Positions 53,507 to 62,661 of a stretch of DNA of 64,000 bases are shown in pieces. Source of the DNA: Nitratidesulfovibrio sp. (GTDB taxonomy: Bacteria; Desulfobacterota; Desulfovibrionia; Desulfovibrionales; Desulfovibrionaceae). Location: NCBI RefSeq assembly GCF_040373385.1, contig NZ_JBDXXH010000006.1:163213-227212 (forward strand). The letters are read 5' to 3'. A program made the position numbers and the translations under genes. The notes beneath the pieces are model-generated. The model saw only the letters and a program-made list of their open reading frames with translations, did no database searches and was not told the origin of the DNA. The stretch's first letter is position 1, and every line of letters starts with the position of its first letter.

Positions 53507-54748
53507 TTACGCTTCCGGCTCCTGCGCGGCCAGGACGGCGTTGCACGCCTCTTGCCAGGCCGTCATGCGTCCCTCGAACCCGCAGGCCGCCAGCCAGTCG
53601 ATGTCCATCGGCCTCGGCACCCGCCCCGGCGTCAGCACCACCAGTTCGTGGTGCAAGGCATTGGCGGCATGCACTGCTGCCACGCAGACAATATCCACGC
53701 TGCCGCAGGCGGGCGCGTGGTGGCGGTACACCGACTCCACCACGGTGTCGGGCAGGCCCCACAGCGCCAGCAGGTACGCCCCCATTTCCGCGTGCGAGAC
53801 ACCGAAGACCTCACGCTCGGCGTCATGCACCAGGCTGCCCTCCTCGCGCACCCGGGCAAGGGCCGCGCCGTATTCCCCGGGCATGTGGGCAAGCAGCACC
53901 AGCTTGCCCACGTCGTGCAGCAACCCGGCGATGAAGCAGTCATCCTGCTCTGCCGCCGAAAGCCCCTCTGCCGCCGCGATGGCCCTGGCGAACCGCCCGA
54001 CCCCGGTGCAGTGCCGCCACAAGAGGTCGGTGGAGCAGCCCAGTTCCGAAGGCGGGGTGAACTGCCGGAACAGTTCGGAAAGCAGCAGCAGGCCGCGCAC
54101 CGTCTCCAGCCCCAGCAGCACCACCGCCTGGCGCGGCGTGCCGATGTGCCTGCGCAACCCGAAGAACGAGGAATTGACCAGTTTGAGCACCGATGCGGTC
54201 ATGCCCATGTCGCGCGAGATCATGTCGCCGATGCGTTGCAGCGAGGGTTCCGGCTTGTCCATTTCCTCGCGCAGGGCGGCGAAGACCTCCGGCAGCGACG
54301 GCAGCGAGCCGATGGCCCCCAGCAGCCCCCTGATACGCGGGTTGCACAGCACCTCGCGCAGGCGCAAGGCGCGGTTCACGGTGCGGGCCAGGTCCTCGTG
54401 GCTGCACGGCTTGCTGAGAAACTGGTGGGCGGGCTTCACCGTGCGCATGATCATGGCGTAGTCGGAATAGCCGGAAAGGATGATGCGCAGGGTATCGGGA
54501 AAGCGGCGCTGCACTTCCGCCAGCAGCCTGTCGCCGTCCATGCCGGGCATGCGCATGTCCGAAACCACGACGTCGTGCGTCTCGCGGGCAAGAATGTCCA
54601 GCGCCTCGGCCCCGCTGCCGGCAAAGGACATGTGCCAGGCATCGCGCATGTGGCGCAGCGCCAGACGCAGCCCGTGCAGCACGTTGGGCTCGTCGTCCAC
54701 GAAAAGTACCCGCAACTTGCCGTGCGTGGCCGGCTCCGTGCATTCCAT
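53507..54748 (-). CDS. Response regulator with HDOD output domain
   Basis: 413 aa. The receiver domain has VLFVDDEPN, the phosphorylated Asp in VVVSDMRMPGMDG, and the conserved Lys in LSKPC. The HDOD domain (about 160-350) reads LPSLPEVFAALREEM, ISRDMGMTASVLKLVNSSFFG, ETVRGLLLLSELF and FIAGLLHDVGKLVLLAHMP. HDOD proteins resemble degenerate HD phosphohydrolases and act as signalling outputs; here HD residues (LLHDVG) are kept. The start is the ATG at 54748, just after GGAGGAG. Divergent from the CorA-like gene. Input kinase unknown. Confidence 0.92.
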   Translation of the reverse strand: MECTEPATHGKLRVLFVDDEPNVLHGLRLALRHMRDAWHMSFAGSGAEALDILARETHDVVVSDMRMPGMDGDRLLAEVQRRFPDTLRIILSGYSDYAMIMRTVKPAHQFLSKPCSHEDLARTVNRALRLREVLCNPRIRGLLGAIGSLPSLPEVFAALREEMDKPEPSLQRIGDMISRDMGMTASVLKLVNSSFFGLRRHIGTPRQAVVLLGLETVRGLLLLSELFRQFTPPSELGCSTDLLWRHCTGVGRFARAIAAAEGLSAAEQDDCFIAGLLHDVGKLVLLAHMPGEYGAALARVREEGSLVHDAEREVFGVSHAEMGAYLLALWGLPDTVVESVYRHHAPACGSVDIVCVAAVHAANALHHELVVLTPGRVPRPMDIDWLAACGFEGRMTAWQEACNAVLAAQEPEA

Positions 54749-55024
54749 CGTCTCCTCCGCTCCGTTGCGCAATGCCCCAGACGGGATGCCCCCGCCGATG
54801 GTCCGGCCCGACCCGTTCCAGTCTGCACCAGTCTGGCCTGCACCAGTCTGGCCTGGACAAGATGCCGCCCCGTGTAACCGTAGCATCCGCCCCCCGTTCA
54901 GGCAACGCATACGCGCGGAACACAGAACCCCGCGCGCCACACCCTTACGCAACGCCGTGAATGATGGTACACACGCCCCCATCAACGCACCCGCGCAATG
55001 CGCTTTTTCCGGAGCATAGCCGCC

Positions 55025-56404
55025 ATGATCACCACTTCCATGTCCCCCCCGGATGCCGCCTCCATGGGCAGCCTGCGCGTACGCACCCTGCATCTGGCGC
55101 CGGATTGCACCATTGCCTCCGTATCCCCCGGCACGGAAGCGCCCGTTGCGCCGAACGGCGCCTGTTCGCGGGTGCCCGCACCCGCCACGGCAAACGGAAC
55201 CGGCATTCCCGGCCCCGTTATCGCAAGGCTTGGCGAGGCCGAATCCACGAGGCCTGCCGACATGACGCCAGGCGAGGCCGAGTCCACGAGGCCTGCCGTT
55301 GTCTGGCCAAGCGAGGCCGAGCCCGCGAAGCCCGCTGACATGGCGCCAGGCGAGGCCGAGTCCACGAGGCCTGCCGTTGTCTGGCCAGGCGAGGCCGAGC
55401 CCGCGAAGCCCGCTGACATGGCGCCAGGCGAGGCCGAGTCCACGAGGCCTGCCGTTACCTGGCCAGGCGAGACCGAGTCTCCGAGGCCCGCCGTTATCTG
55501 GCCAGGCGAGGCCGAGTCCCCGAGGCCTGCCGTTATCTGGCATGACATCACCGCCCCCTCACGCGACGACCTGGGCCGCTTCCTGGCCCCCTACGACCTG
55601 CCCGACGACGTGACGGAAGCCTGCCTGGCACCACGCCGCTACCCCGAAGTCAGCGTGTTTCCTTCCGGCATCATGGTCCACCTGCCCACCCGCCACGACT
55701 GGAACGCCCAGCACAGCCGCTATCTGACGGTGCTCTGCCTGCCGGGCCGCATGATCACCCTGCACGATGAAGACATCTCCCTGCTGGACAAACTGGTGCA
55801 GATGATCCGCTCCGGCAACGCCCCGCTACAGGCCAGCGTGCAGGCCCTGCTCATCTTTCTGCTGGACGCCTGCATCGACGCCAACGTGCACTTCTACATG
55901 GAGGCCCGCACGCGCGTCGAACAACTGGCCGAACTGCTGGACGACACCCCCGACGCGGTCAGCCCCGACGACATCCTGCCGCTGAAGCGCGCCATCACCC
56001 GGCTGTCCATCCAGTTCGAGGACCAGTTCTACTGCCTGGCCACGCTCCAGACATTGCAGGCCACCGCCCTACCCCTGACCAGCCAGCGCGAAGGCCTGCG
56101 CGACATCATGGACAACCAGAACCACCTGGCCCGCAGCCAGGCCCGGCTGGAAATGCGCCTGCGCGACCTGTACCAGTTCTACCTGCTGCTGTTGCAACGC
56201 AACACCGACCACCGCATCCGGGTGCTTACCGTGCTTACGGCGGTGTGCATGCCGCTTACGGTCATCGCTGGCGTCTACGGCATGAACTTTCGCCACATGC
56301 CGGAACTGGACTGGGACTACGGCTATTACGCGACGCTGGGCGGCATGCTGGCGGTGGCCGCGGGCATGATGTGGTTCTTCCACAAGCGCGGCTGGTTCCG
56401 GTAG
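55025..56404 (+). CDS. CorA-family divalent cation transporter with a repeat-rich N-terminus
   Basis: 459 aa. The family-defining YGMNF motif lies between the two C-terminal helices (VLTAVCMPLTVIAGVYGMNF and ATLGGMLAVAAGMMWFF). The preceding long helix (RSQARLEMRLRDLYQFYLLLL) forms the cytoplasmic funnel. ZntB/CorA-type proteins carry Mg2+, Co2+, Ni2+ or Zn2+; which one is not decidable. Residues 70-173 are eight copies of a 13-residue unit (GEAESTRPAVVWP type) not found in typical CorA. The start at 55025 uses GGAG about 10 nt upstream; an ATG at 54998 in frame has no ribosome site. A terminator follows. Confidence 0.9.
   Translation: MITTSMSPPDAASMGSLRVRTLHLAPDCTIASVSPGTEAPVAPNGACSRVPAPATANGTGIPGPVIARLGEAESTRPADMTPGEAESTRPAVVWPSEAEPAKPADMAPGEAESTRPAVVWPGEAEPAKPADMAPGEAESTRPAVTWPGETESPRPAVIWPGEAESPRPAVIWHDITAPSRDDLGRFLAPYDLPDDVTEACLAPRRYPEVSVFPSGIMVHLPTRHDWNAQHSRYLTVLCLPGRMITLHDEDISLLDKLVQMIRSGNAPLQASVQALLIFLLDACIDANVHFYMEARTRVEQLAELLDDTPDAVSPDDILPLKRAITRLSIQFEDQFYCLATLQTLQATALPLTSQREGLRDIMDNQNHLARSQARLEMRLRDLYQFYLLLLQRNTDHRIRVLTVLTAVCMPLTVIAGVYGMNFRHMPELDWDYGYYATLGGMLAVAAGMMWFFHKRGWFR
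55232..55543. repeat. 39-bp in-frame tandem repeat, eight copies, in the CorA-like gene
   Basis: Eight contiguous 39-bp units, each encoding G/S-E-A/T-E-x-x-(K/R)-P-A-x-x-x-P/H. Units 3 and 5 form one subtype (EPAKPADMA), units 2 and 4 another (ESTRPAVVW); 7 and 8 share ESPRPAVIW. Exact unit length and frame preservation indicate recent expansion. Confidence 0.97.
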
Positions 56405-56462
56405 GGATTGTCCCCCCATTGTCCTTTCGCCCGTCGGCTTCCGACCCGAAGGACGCGCTGCG

Positions 56463-56492
56463 AAAAGGCCCCCGGCATTGCCGGGGGCCTTT
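56463..56492. terminator. Bidirectional terminator between CorA-like and hsp20 genes
   Basis: AAGGCCCCCGGC-att-GCCGGGGGCCTT stem with A-run and T-run flanks. Confidence 0.85.
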
Positions 56493-56671
56493 CCATTGCG
56501 ACGGTGGGGATGGCATCACGGGCGACGGCCCTTGCTCAAGACCGCCAAAGCAGGATTTTTGTTCGTTGACAAGGAAAACGAGCCTGCCATGAGGAAATAT
56601 ACTCTTACCGTATTTGACCGAAATGGCAGAGGACGTTTGACGACGTCAACGGACAAAAAGACAATTTGGCG

Positions 56672-57106
56672 CTATCCCTGCGAGATTTCGATGCGCCGCG
56701 GCTTCGCCGCTTCCGCCTTGGGCAGGAACAGGTTCAGCATCCCGTCCTTGAGCACGGCGCGGATGCGCTCCCTGTCCACCATGTCCGACAGGGTGAAGGT
56801 GCGCACGAACTCCACGGCGTCGAACTCGGCGTGCATGCGCCGGTCGCTTCCCGCCGGGGCATAGCTGCTGCGCCCGGTGACGGTGACCTCGTTCTCTTCA
56901 AGGTCGATGGTCAGCCCCTCCGGTGGCACGCCGGGCAGGTCCATCAGGATATGGAAGCCATCGGCCTGCTCGATGATGTCCGTGGCAGGGGAAACCCGCT
57001 CGATGCGCGCGGCGCTGCCTTCACGCACCGACGCGGACCGTTCTGCGCCGCTGGCGTCCCCGGTGCGGGCCACACTGGCGTTGCGTTCGGTGATGTCGGG
57101 CATCAT
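56672..57106 (-). CDS. Small heat-shock protein, Hsp20 family (second gene)
   Basis: 144 aa alpha-crystallin-type chaperone that holds unfolded proteins. The crystallin domain is about residues 40-135: DGFHILMDLPGVPPEGLTIDLEENEVTVTG, the consensus KDGMLNLFLPKAE, and the C-terminal I-x-I motif (RRIEISQG). The ATG at 57106 overlaps the end of the upstream hsp20 gene by 4 nt, and AGGAGG lies 6 nt before it. The two paralogues are probably co-translated and may form mixed oligomers, as with IbpA/IbpB. Confidence 0.95.
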   Translation of the reverse strand: MMPDITERNASVARTGDASGAERSASVREGSAARIERVSPATDIIEQADGFHILMDLPGVPPEGLTIDLEENEVTVTGRSSYAPAGSDRRMHAEFDAVEFVRTFTLSDMVDRERIRAVLKDGMLNLFLPKAEAAKPRRIEISQG

Positions 57107-57531
57107 TGCACACCTCCTGCCGGCGCTTCGATGGCGATCTTGCGCGGCTTCACGGCTTCGGCCTTGGGCAGGGTCACCCGCAGGATGCCGTTCTCGCTGC
57201 GGGCGGAAACGCGGTCGCGGTCCACGGGCACGTTCAGGCTCAGGATGCGCTGGAACGAGCCGGAAAGGCGCTCCTGCCTGAAGTACCTGCCCTCGGTGGG
57301 CTTGCGTTCGCCCTTGATGATCAGGTTGCGGTCGGTAAGGGTCAGTTCCACGTCTCCGGGTGCCACGCCGGGAACGCTGACGTCCACGGTGTAGCCGTCA
57401 TCATTCTCGTGCACGTTCAGCAACGGATATGCAGTGCGCCGCGAGCTGAACGAATGCAACCGCGACATTTCGTCGAACATGCTCTCGAAACTTTTCGGCA
57501 TGTCGTACAGTGTGCTGAAGTCAATCACCAT
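57103..57531 (-). CDS. Small heat-shock protein, Hsp20 family (first gene)
   Basis: 142 aa. The crystallin domain carries DDGYTVDVSVPGVAPGDVELTLTDRNLIIKGER, the consensus ENGILRVTLPKAE and an I-x-I motif (RKIAIEAP). GGAGG lies 7 nt before the ATG. It is the first gene of the two-gene hsp20 unit, downstream of a good promoter and a roughly 100-nt leader with a stable hairpin. Confidence 0.95.
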   Translation of the reverse strand: MVIDFSTLYDMPKSFESMFDEMSRLHSFSSRRTAYPLLNVHENDDGYTVDVSVPGVAPGDVELTLTDRNLIIKGERKPTEGRYFRQERLSGSFQRILSLNVPVDRDRVSARSENGILRVTLPKAEAVKPRKIAIEAPAGGVQ

Positions 57532-57869
57532 GTTGGTACCTCCTCTGGTCCGGCACGTTCATGATTTGCCATTGCCACAGTGCGGCGGCATGCACATGGA
57601 ACAGAATTTCCGCCGCACCCTTTCCGGAAATTAGCTAAATCCGCTCGCGGCAGTGTCAACACCCCCGGCACACACTTCATGGTGCGTCCCTTTCCGGGCA
57701 ACCCGAAACCCGGCGTGGGCCTCCACGGCCCGCCCCCGTGGCGGGAGCCCGCGCCGGGCCTTGACAGACGGCTGCCGCCGGAAGGTTGACCCGGCTTCGT
57801 GCTTCCTCTACATGGTGGGGCGCACCCCCGCATTCCGTGGGGGCGCGGCGACGCAAGGAGCACCCCCCC
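57532..57869. other. 338-nt divergent gap upstream of hsp20
   Basis: Contains the hsp20 promoter and leader hairpin on the minus side. On the plus side it holds only the AAGGAG ribosome site of the next gene. No further gene is supported. Confidence 0.5.
57630..57659 (-). promoter_or_regulatory. Probable promoter of the hsp20 operon
   Basis: A perfect TTGACA (minus strand, 57654-57659) and GCTAAT (57630-57635), 18 nt apart. The transcript would have a leader of about 95 nt. The leader holds a 9-bp hairpin GTGCGGCGG / CCGCCGCAC (about 57579-57620). No CIRCE element was seen. Confidence 0.6.
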
Positions 57870-58853
57870 ATGCGCATTTCGGTGGATGTGGAAGCAACCC
57901 TGCCGGAGAGCCTGCGCGGCCCGGAAGGCGGTACCGGCCCCCAGGCCGCGCGCGAGGAACTGGGCGTCATCGCCGGGGCGGCACGCGGCCTTTCCGACGT
58001 GGTACGCATCGCGCGCATCCTTGTGCCTGCCGACTTCGGTGCGGCGCTGGACGAACTGGCCCCGGACAGGCATGCGCCCCGGTCACGCACGGATCCTTCC
58101 GCGTCTGGCGCCCCCACGGCCCCCAAGCCCCCGAAAGCGATGACGGCAGCCATCCCCGCCCCGCAGGGCTGGGTGCTGGTCTTCCACCCCGGCATCTACG
58201 GGCCGGAGCACGACGCCCACATGCGCTACGCCCTGTACTGGCGCGAACTGACCCGCCTGGTGAACAAGGGGCGGCTGCCAGTGCCCCTGCGCGCCGCCAC
58301 CGGCGCTTCCCGGCAGGACAGCCACGCCGTGCTGCTCACCGCCGTCTCGCGCCTGTTCGGTGAATACGACGCCGCCCGCAAGGCCTGGGACTTCCGCGAC
58401 GGGCTGCTGCGCAAGGTGCTGCGGCAGGAACTTTCCGAACGCGCCCGCACCGCCCTGCTGCACGCCTTTGCCGCAGACCTCGGCCACGTCACCTCGGCAG
58501 ACGCCCGCACATGGTTGCGCATGCTGGCCGACGACCACGCCCGCACCGGCGATACCGTCACCTACCTGCGCGCGGTGCGCCCGCTGGTGATGCGCCTTTC
58601 GCTGGCCCTGTCCCACGCCTGGGCCACCCTGGACCACTTCCCCGACCTGGCCGCGCCCGGCGCCGAACTGCTGCACCGGGCCGAACTGCCCGCCGCCGCG
58701 CGCGACCTGCACACGTTCTTCCGCAACCGCCACGTGGCCGGTTCGCCCGACATGGAACCCGGCACGGAACTGCTGGCGGCATTGTGGGCGGGCTTCGGCC
58801 TGCGCCTGGCCGACGGACCGGACGGGCTTACCGCGCTGCGGCCCGGCGACTAG
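57870..58853 (+). CDS. Hypothetical protein, unrecognised
   Basis: 327 aa, not recognised. AAGGAG lies 9 nt before the ATG at 57870, and codon use matches neighbours, so it looks like a real gene. No signal peptide or membrane helix. Residues 25-60 and 115-300 are mainly helical (for example MRYALYWRELTRLVNK and WLRMLADDHARTGDTVTYLRAV), with a Pro/Ala linker at 70-95. A segment YDAARKAWDFRDGLLRKVLRQELSERARTALLHAF could be part of an alpha-helical repeat. The macAB-like operon starts 289 nt downstream. Confidence 0.7.
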   Translation: MRISVDVEATLPESLRGPEGGTGPQAAREELGVIAGAARGLSDVVRIARILVPADFGAALDELAPDRHAPRSRTDPSASGAPTAPKPPKAMTAAIPAPQGWVLVFHPGIYGPEHDAHMRYALYWRELTRLVNKGRLPVPLRAATGASRQDSHAVLLTAVSRLFGEYDAARKAWDFRDGLLRKVLRQELSERARTALLHAFAADLGHVTSADARTWLRMLADDHARTGDTVTYLRAVRPLVMRLSLALSHAWATLDHFPDLAAPGAELLHRAELPAAARDLHTFFRNRHVAGSPDMEPGTELLAALWAGFGLRLADGPDGLTALRPGD

Positions 58854-59142
58854 CCCGTCCCCCTCCCGCGCGCGGTACCGGGTGGTGCGGTCCTTGCCGT
58901 TCCATCCGGCGCATGCCCTTCCCCTTCGCCGCGCGAATACTTATAGTCCCGGCATTGCCCGGTGCCCCCCCCGTGGGGCGTGCACGCCATGTGCATCCCG
59001 TACTGTATATGTACGCCACGCACGAGTGCGGACAGCAAACGCGGCACCAGCGCCACGTTGCCCCCGAGGGACCACCTCTTCCCACAGCCCATACCGTCAT
59101 ATTTCTCCATGTTTCCCCATACTTCACGGACACGGGAACCCC

Positions 59143-60444
59143 ATGCGCAAGAAGATCATCATCGGCCTCGCCATCGCCCTCGCCGTGGCCCTGATCGCCG
59201 CCTACTTCCTGTCGCGGCGCGAAGGCCGCACCGAAATCACCCAGACCGCCACCGTGAGCCGGGCCACGGTACGCAAGGTGCTGGACGCCACGGGCATCAT
59301 CAAGCCCGAGGTGGGCGCCATCGTGAAGACCGGCACCCGGTTCACCGGCATCATCCGCACCATGCACGTCAAGGTGGGCGACAAGGTGAAAGCCGGGCAG
59401 ATCATCGCCGAAATCGACGACCGCGAGCAGCGCGCCCAGCAGGACCAGGCCGAGGCCACCCTGCGCAAGGCCCAATCGGAGCGCGCCCGCGTTGAAGCAT
59501 CGTACCCCCTGCAAATCCGCGAGGCAGAAGCCCAGATGGCCGCCGCGCAGGCCGACTACGACTACGCGGCCCTGAACCTGAAGCGCCGCCGCACCCTGGT
59601 GGACCAGGACCTGGACGCCCGCAATACCCTGGACGAGGCGAAACAGCAGGCTGAAACCACCGCCAACACCCTGGCCGCGCGCAAGGCCACCCTGGAACGC
59701 CTGCAACGCGAATCGACGCTGGCCATCAGGACCGCGCGCGAGGCCGTGAAGGAGGCGCAGTCCGCGCTGGAAGCCACCAACGTGCGCCTGTCCTACTCGG
59801 TGATTCGCGCCCCGCTGGACGGCGTGGTCAGCGAGGTCACGGCGCAGGGCGGCGAAACCGTGGTGGCGGGCTTTCAGGTGGCCAACCTGATCACCGTGCT
59901 GGACCCCACCCGGCTGGAAATGTGGATCTACGTGGACGAAACCGACGTGGGCCAGGTAACCCCCGGCATGTCCGTGGAATTCCGCGTGGATTCGCTGCCG
60001 GGCCGCACCTTTGGCGGCACGGTGAACCAGATATACCCGCAGCCGGAAATCCGCGACAACATCGTGTACTACCGGGCGCTGGTACGCCTTACCCCGCAGA
60101 CCTCCACCGACCTGCGGCCCGAAATGACCACCCAGTGTCGCATCGTGGTGCAGCAGAAGGACAATGTACTGGCCGTGCCCAACGAAGCCCTGAAATGGGT
60201 GGGCGGCGAGCAGGTGGTGTTCGTGCAGGACGGCGGCGCCATCCGCCGGGTGCGGCCGCGCATCGGCCTGGCCGGAGCTGAAACCAGCGAGGTGCTGGAA
60301 GGGCTGGCCGAAGGTGACGTGGTGGGCACCAGGGTGGTGCTGCCCGCATCGCGCGGGGGGGCGCGGCCCGAGCAGGCGTCTGGCGGATCGGGCGGTCCTG
60401 GTGGACAGGGCGGCGGCCCCGGTTCCGCGCGTCCGGGCCGGTAG
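59143..60444 (+). CDS. Periplasmic adaptor (membrane-fusion) protein, MacA-like
   Basis: 433 aa. A single N-terminal helix (KKIIIGLAIALAVALIAAYFL) anchors it. A biotinyl-lipoyl half (GTRFTGIIRTMHVKVGDKVKAGQIIAEID) precedes a long alpha-hairpin (about 85-205), then the second lipoyl half (SYSVIRAPLDGVVSEVTAQGGETVVAG) and beta-barrel domains. The tail is Gly-rich. In MacAB systems this part joins the inner-membrane ABC pump to an outer-membrane channel; no TolC-like gene is in the window. GGGAA lies 6 nt before the ATG. Followed after 13 nt by the ATPase gene. Confidence 0.92.
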   Translation: MRKKIIIGLAIALAVALIAAYFLSRREGRTEITQTATVSRATVRKVLDATGIIKPEVGAIVKTGTRFTGIIRTMHVKVGDKVKAGQIIAEIDDREQRAQQDQAEATLRKAQSERARVEASYPLQIREAEAQMAAAQADYDYAALNLKRRRTLVDQDLDARNTLDEAKQQAETTANTLAARKATLERLQRESTLAIRTAREAVKEAQSALEATNVRLSYSVIRAPLDGVVSEVTAQGGETVVAGFQVANLITVLDPTRLEMWIYVDETDVGQVTPGMSVEFRVDSLPGRTFGGTVNQIYPQPEIRDNIVYYRALVRLTPQTSTDLRPEMTTQCRIVVQQKDNVLAVPNEALKWVGGEQVVFVQDGGAIRRVRPRIGLAGAETSEVLEGLAEGDVVGTRVVLPASRGGARPEQASGGSGGPGGQGGGPGSARPGR

Positions 60445-60457
60445 CGGGGCGCGCAGC

Positions 60458-61276
60458 ATGACCAGCACACCCAACGACACGGCACGGCAAACCGAGGCGG
60501 TGAAAACACCCGCCCCATCGACGGGCACTGGCGCGCCACTGGTCGAACTGTCCGGCATCACCCGCAGTTTCCGGCAGGGCGACCTGACCGTGGACGTGCT
60601 GCGCGGCGTCAGCTTTTCCATCGGACGCGGCGAGTTCGTGGCCATCCAGGGTTCTTCCGGCTCCGGCAAGTCCACGCTGCTGCACATCCTGGGCCTGCTG
60701 GACAGCCCCACTGCGGGCCGCTACGTGCTGGACGGGCACGACGTGTCGCACCTGGACGACGACGCCCGGTCGGAGGCCCGCAACCAGCTGACCGGCTTCG
60801 TGTTCCAGAACTTCTACCTCATCCCCTACGCCACCGCGCTGGACAACGTGCTGCTGCCCGGCCTGTACAGCCACAAGAACCTGCGCACCCAGCGCAAGCG
60901 GGCCGAAGACCTGCTGCACCGCGTGGGCCTTGGCGACCGCATGGACTTCGTGCCCGCGCGCCTTTCCGGCGGGCAGCAACAGCGCGTGGCCCTGGCCCGC
61001 GCCCTGCTGAACGACCCCGCCCTGATCCTGGCCGACGAGCCCACCGGCCAGCTCGATTCCACCACCAGCGCCGACATCCTGGACCTGTTGGCGGACATCA
61101 ACCGTACCGGCAAGACCGTGGTGGTGGTGACCCATGACATGGAAACCGCCGCCCGCGCGCGGCGGCGCATCGTCATCCGCGACGGGGTCATCGAAAGCGA
61201 CGGCCTGCACGGCGAGGGGCTGCCCTCTCCCGATCCTTCCGCCATCGGCCCGGTCGGCGGCGGAGTTCCGGCATGA
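60458..61276 (+). CDS. MacB/LolD-type ABC ATPase
   Basis: 272 aa. Walker A GSSGSGKST, Q-loop FQNFYLIPYATALDNVLLP, signature LSGGQQQR, Walker B LILADEPTGQLDSTTS, H-loop VTHD. The FQNF-L-P-TALDNV pattern belongs to the MacB/Lol subfamily. The domain is separate from its permeases, unlike E. coli MacB. Residues 1-25 and 255-272 are low-complexity. The stop overlaps the next start as ATGA. Confidence 0.92.
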   Translation: MTSTPNDTARQTEAVKTPAPSTGTGAPLVELSGITRSFRQGDLTVDVLRGVSFSIGRGEFVAIQGSSGSGKSTLLHILGLLDSPTAGRYVLDGHDVSHLDDDARSEARNQLTGFVFQNFYLIPYATALDNVLLPGLYSHKNLRTQRKRAEDLLHRVGLGDRMDFVPARLSGGQQQRVALARALLNDPALILADEPTGQLDSTTSADILDLLADINRTGKTVVVVTHDMETAARARRRIVIRDGVIESDGLHGEGLPSPDPSAIGPVGGGVPA

Positions 61277-62661
61277 CGACCCCGGTGGCCCCGGCGCCCC
61301 TGACGCCCCTGACGCGCATGACGCGCATGACGCGCCCGGAATCCGACCCGACTTCCCGCCGTTTCGGCGGGCAGGGTACGCCGCCCCGCCCGCGTGGCCT
61401 GTCAGGGGTGTCAGGCCTGTCAGAGTTGTCCGGACAACTGCGCGAAGTCTGGCGCGCCGCCAGGCTGGGCCTTTCCGCGCTGCTGGCCTACCGGCTGCGC
61501 AGTTTCTTCGTCATCGCCGCCGTATCGCTGGGCATCGCCTCGCTGACGGTCATCGTGGCCGCCGTTGACGGCGCATCCAAGAAAGCCGACGAAATCGCCG
61601 ACATGTTCGGGCCGGACGCGGTGCTGGTGTTCGGGGGCAACATCGTCAACCAAGCCGTGGGCGCCCGCACCCTTACCCTTACCTGGGAAGACGCGGCGCG
61701 CATCCGCCAGTCGCTGCCGGGTGCGTACATCGTGCTGCCCATGCGTTCCAAGGGCAACGTGCGCCTGAAGCACGAGGCCAACAACTACGACGTGTCGCTG
61801 GTGGGCGGCACCACCGAGAATTACGCCAAAGCCTGGAACTGGCCGCTGGTGGAAGGCCGAGACCTTACGGCGGAAGACGTGCAGCGCGGCGCGCGCGTGG
61901 CCCTGATGGGCGACAGGCCCGCCCGCGAGCTGTTCGGCGACGAAAGCCCCGTGGGCCGCACCTTCCTGATGTCCGGCGTGCCGTTCACCGTGGTGGGGCT
62001 GTTGCAGTACCGGGGCATGTCCGGCGGTGGCAGCAGCGTGGACGACCGTGTCATCATTCCCCTTACCACGCTGACCCAGCGCTTCAACATGGACCGCCGC
62101 TACTTCCGTGCCCTGCGCGTGAAGTTCGAGGACGTGGCGGGCATGGACGCCCACGTGGAAGACCTGCGCAGCCTGCTGCGCCACCTGCACCGCCTTGCCC
62201 CTGAAGACCCCGACGACTTCACCATACTCACCGCCAAGGAAGTGCTGAAGTTCCTGTCCGTGATCAAGGGCGGACTGGTGCTGTTTCTGGGGGTGACGGC
62301 GACGGCGGCCATGATCGTGGGTGGCTTCGTGCTGGCCAACCTGTTCCTGCTTTCGGTCACCGAACGGCGGGTGGAGATCGGCCTCAAGAAGGCACTGGGC
62401 GCGCCGGGTCGGGCCATCCTGCTGCAATTTCTGATGGAATCGCTGGCGCTGACCCTGTGCGGCGCCGTGGGCGGCGTGCTGCTGGGCGCGCTGATGGGCC
62501 AGATGCTGGAACGCCTTGGGCTCATCGAAATGGTGCTGTCGGTCAAGGTGTTCCTGCTGGCCCTGGCCGCCGCCACGGCGGTGGGCCTGGTGTTCGGGCT
62601 GCGCCCGGCGCGGCAGGCCGCCGCACTTGACCCCATTCAGGCCCTGCGCGGGGGCGAGTGA
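61273..62661 (+). CDS. FtsX/MacB-type permease 1
   Basis: 462 aa. Helix 1 at about 72-95 (RSFFVIAAVSLGIASLTVIVAAVDG), a periplasmic MacB-PCD domain (about 100-320) and three C-terminal helices, ending RPARQAAALDPIQALRGGE. VTERRVEIGLKKALGA is the conserved coupling segment after helix 2. A 55-residue Thr/Pro/Ser-rich cytoplasmic extension precedes helix 1. It begins in ATGA overlap with the ATPase and ends in overlap with permease 2. Confidence 0.92.
   Translation: MTTPVAPAPLTPLTRMTRMTRPESDPTSRRFGGQGTPPRPRGLSGVSGLSELSGQLREVWRAARLGLSALLAYRLRSFFVIAAVSLGIASLTVIVAAVDGASKKADEIADMFGPDAVLVFGGNIVNQAVGARTLTLTWEDAARIRQSLPGAYIVLPMRSKGNVRLKHEANNYDVSLVGGTTENYAKAWNWPLVEGRDLTAEDVQRGARVALMGDRPARELFGDESPVGRTFLMSGVPFTVVGLLQYRGMSGGGSSVDDRVIIPLTTLTQRFNMDRRYFRALRVKFEDVAGMDAHVEDLRSLLRHLHRLAPEDPDDFTILTAKEVLKFLSVIKGGLVLFLGVTATAAMIVGGFVLANLFLLSVTERRVEIGLKKALGAPGRAILLQFLMESLALTLCGAVGGVLLGALMGQMLERLGLIEMVLSVKVFLLALAAATAVGLVFGLRPARQAAALDPIQALRGGE

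Noticed and set aside
55232-55543. Possible CRISPR array in the CorA-like gene
   Set aside because: The 39-bp units are contiguous, in frame and translated; no spacers.
54749-55543. Upstream extension of the HDOD regulator to position 55543
   Set aside because: The added residues are the antisense reading of the CorA repeat. A strong GGAGGAG and the receiver-domain start fix the ATG at 54748.
57532-57625. CIRCE or ROSE element before hsp20
   Set aside because: No TTAGCACTC-N9-GAGTGCTAA pattern and no anti-ribosome-site complement found.
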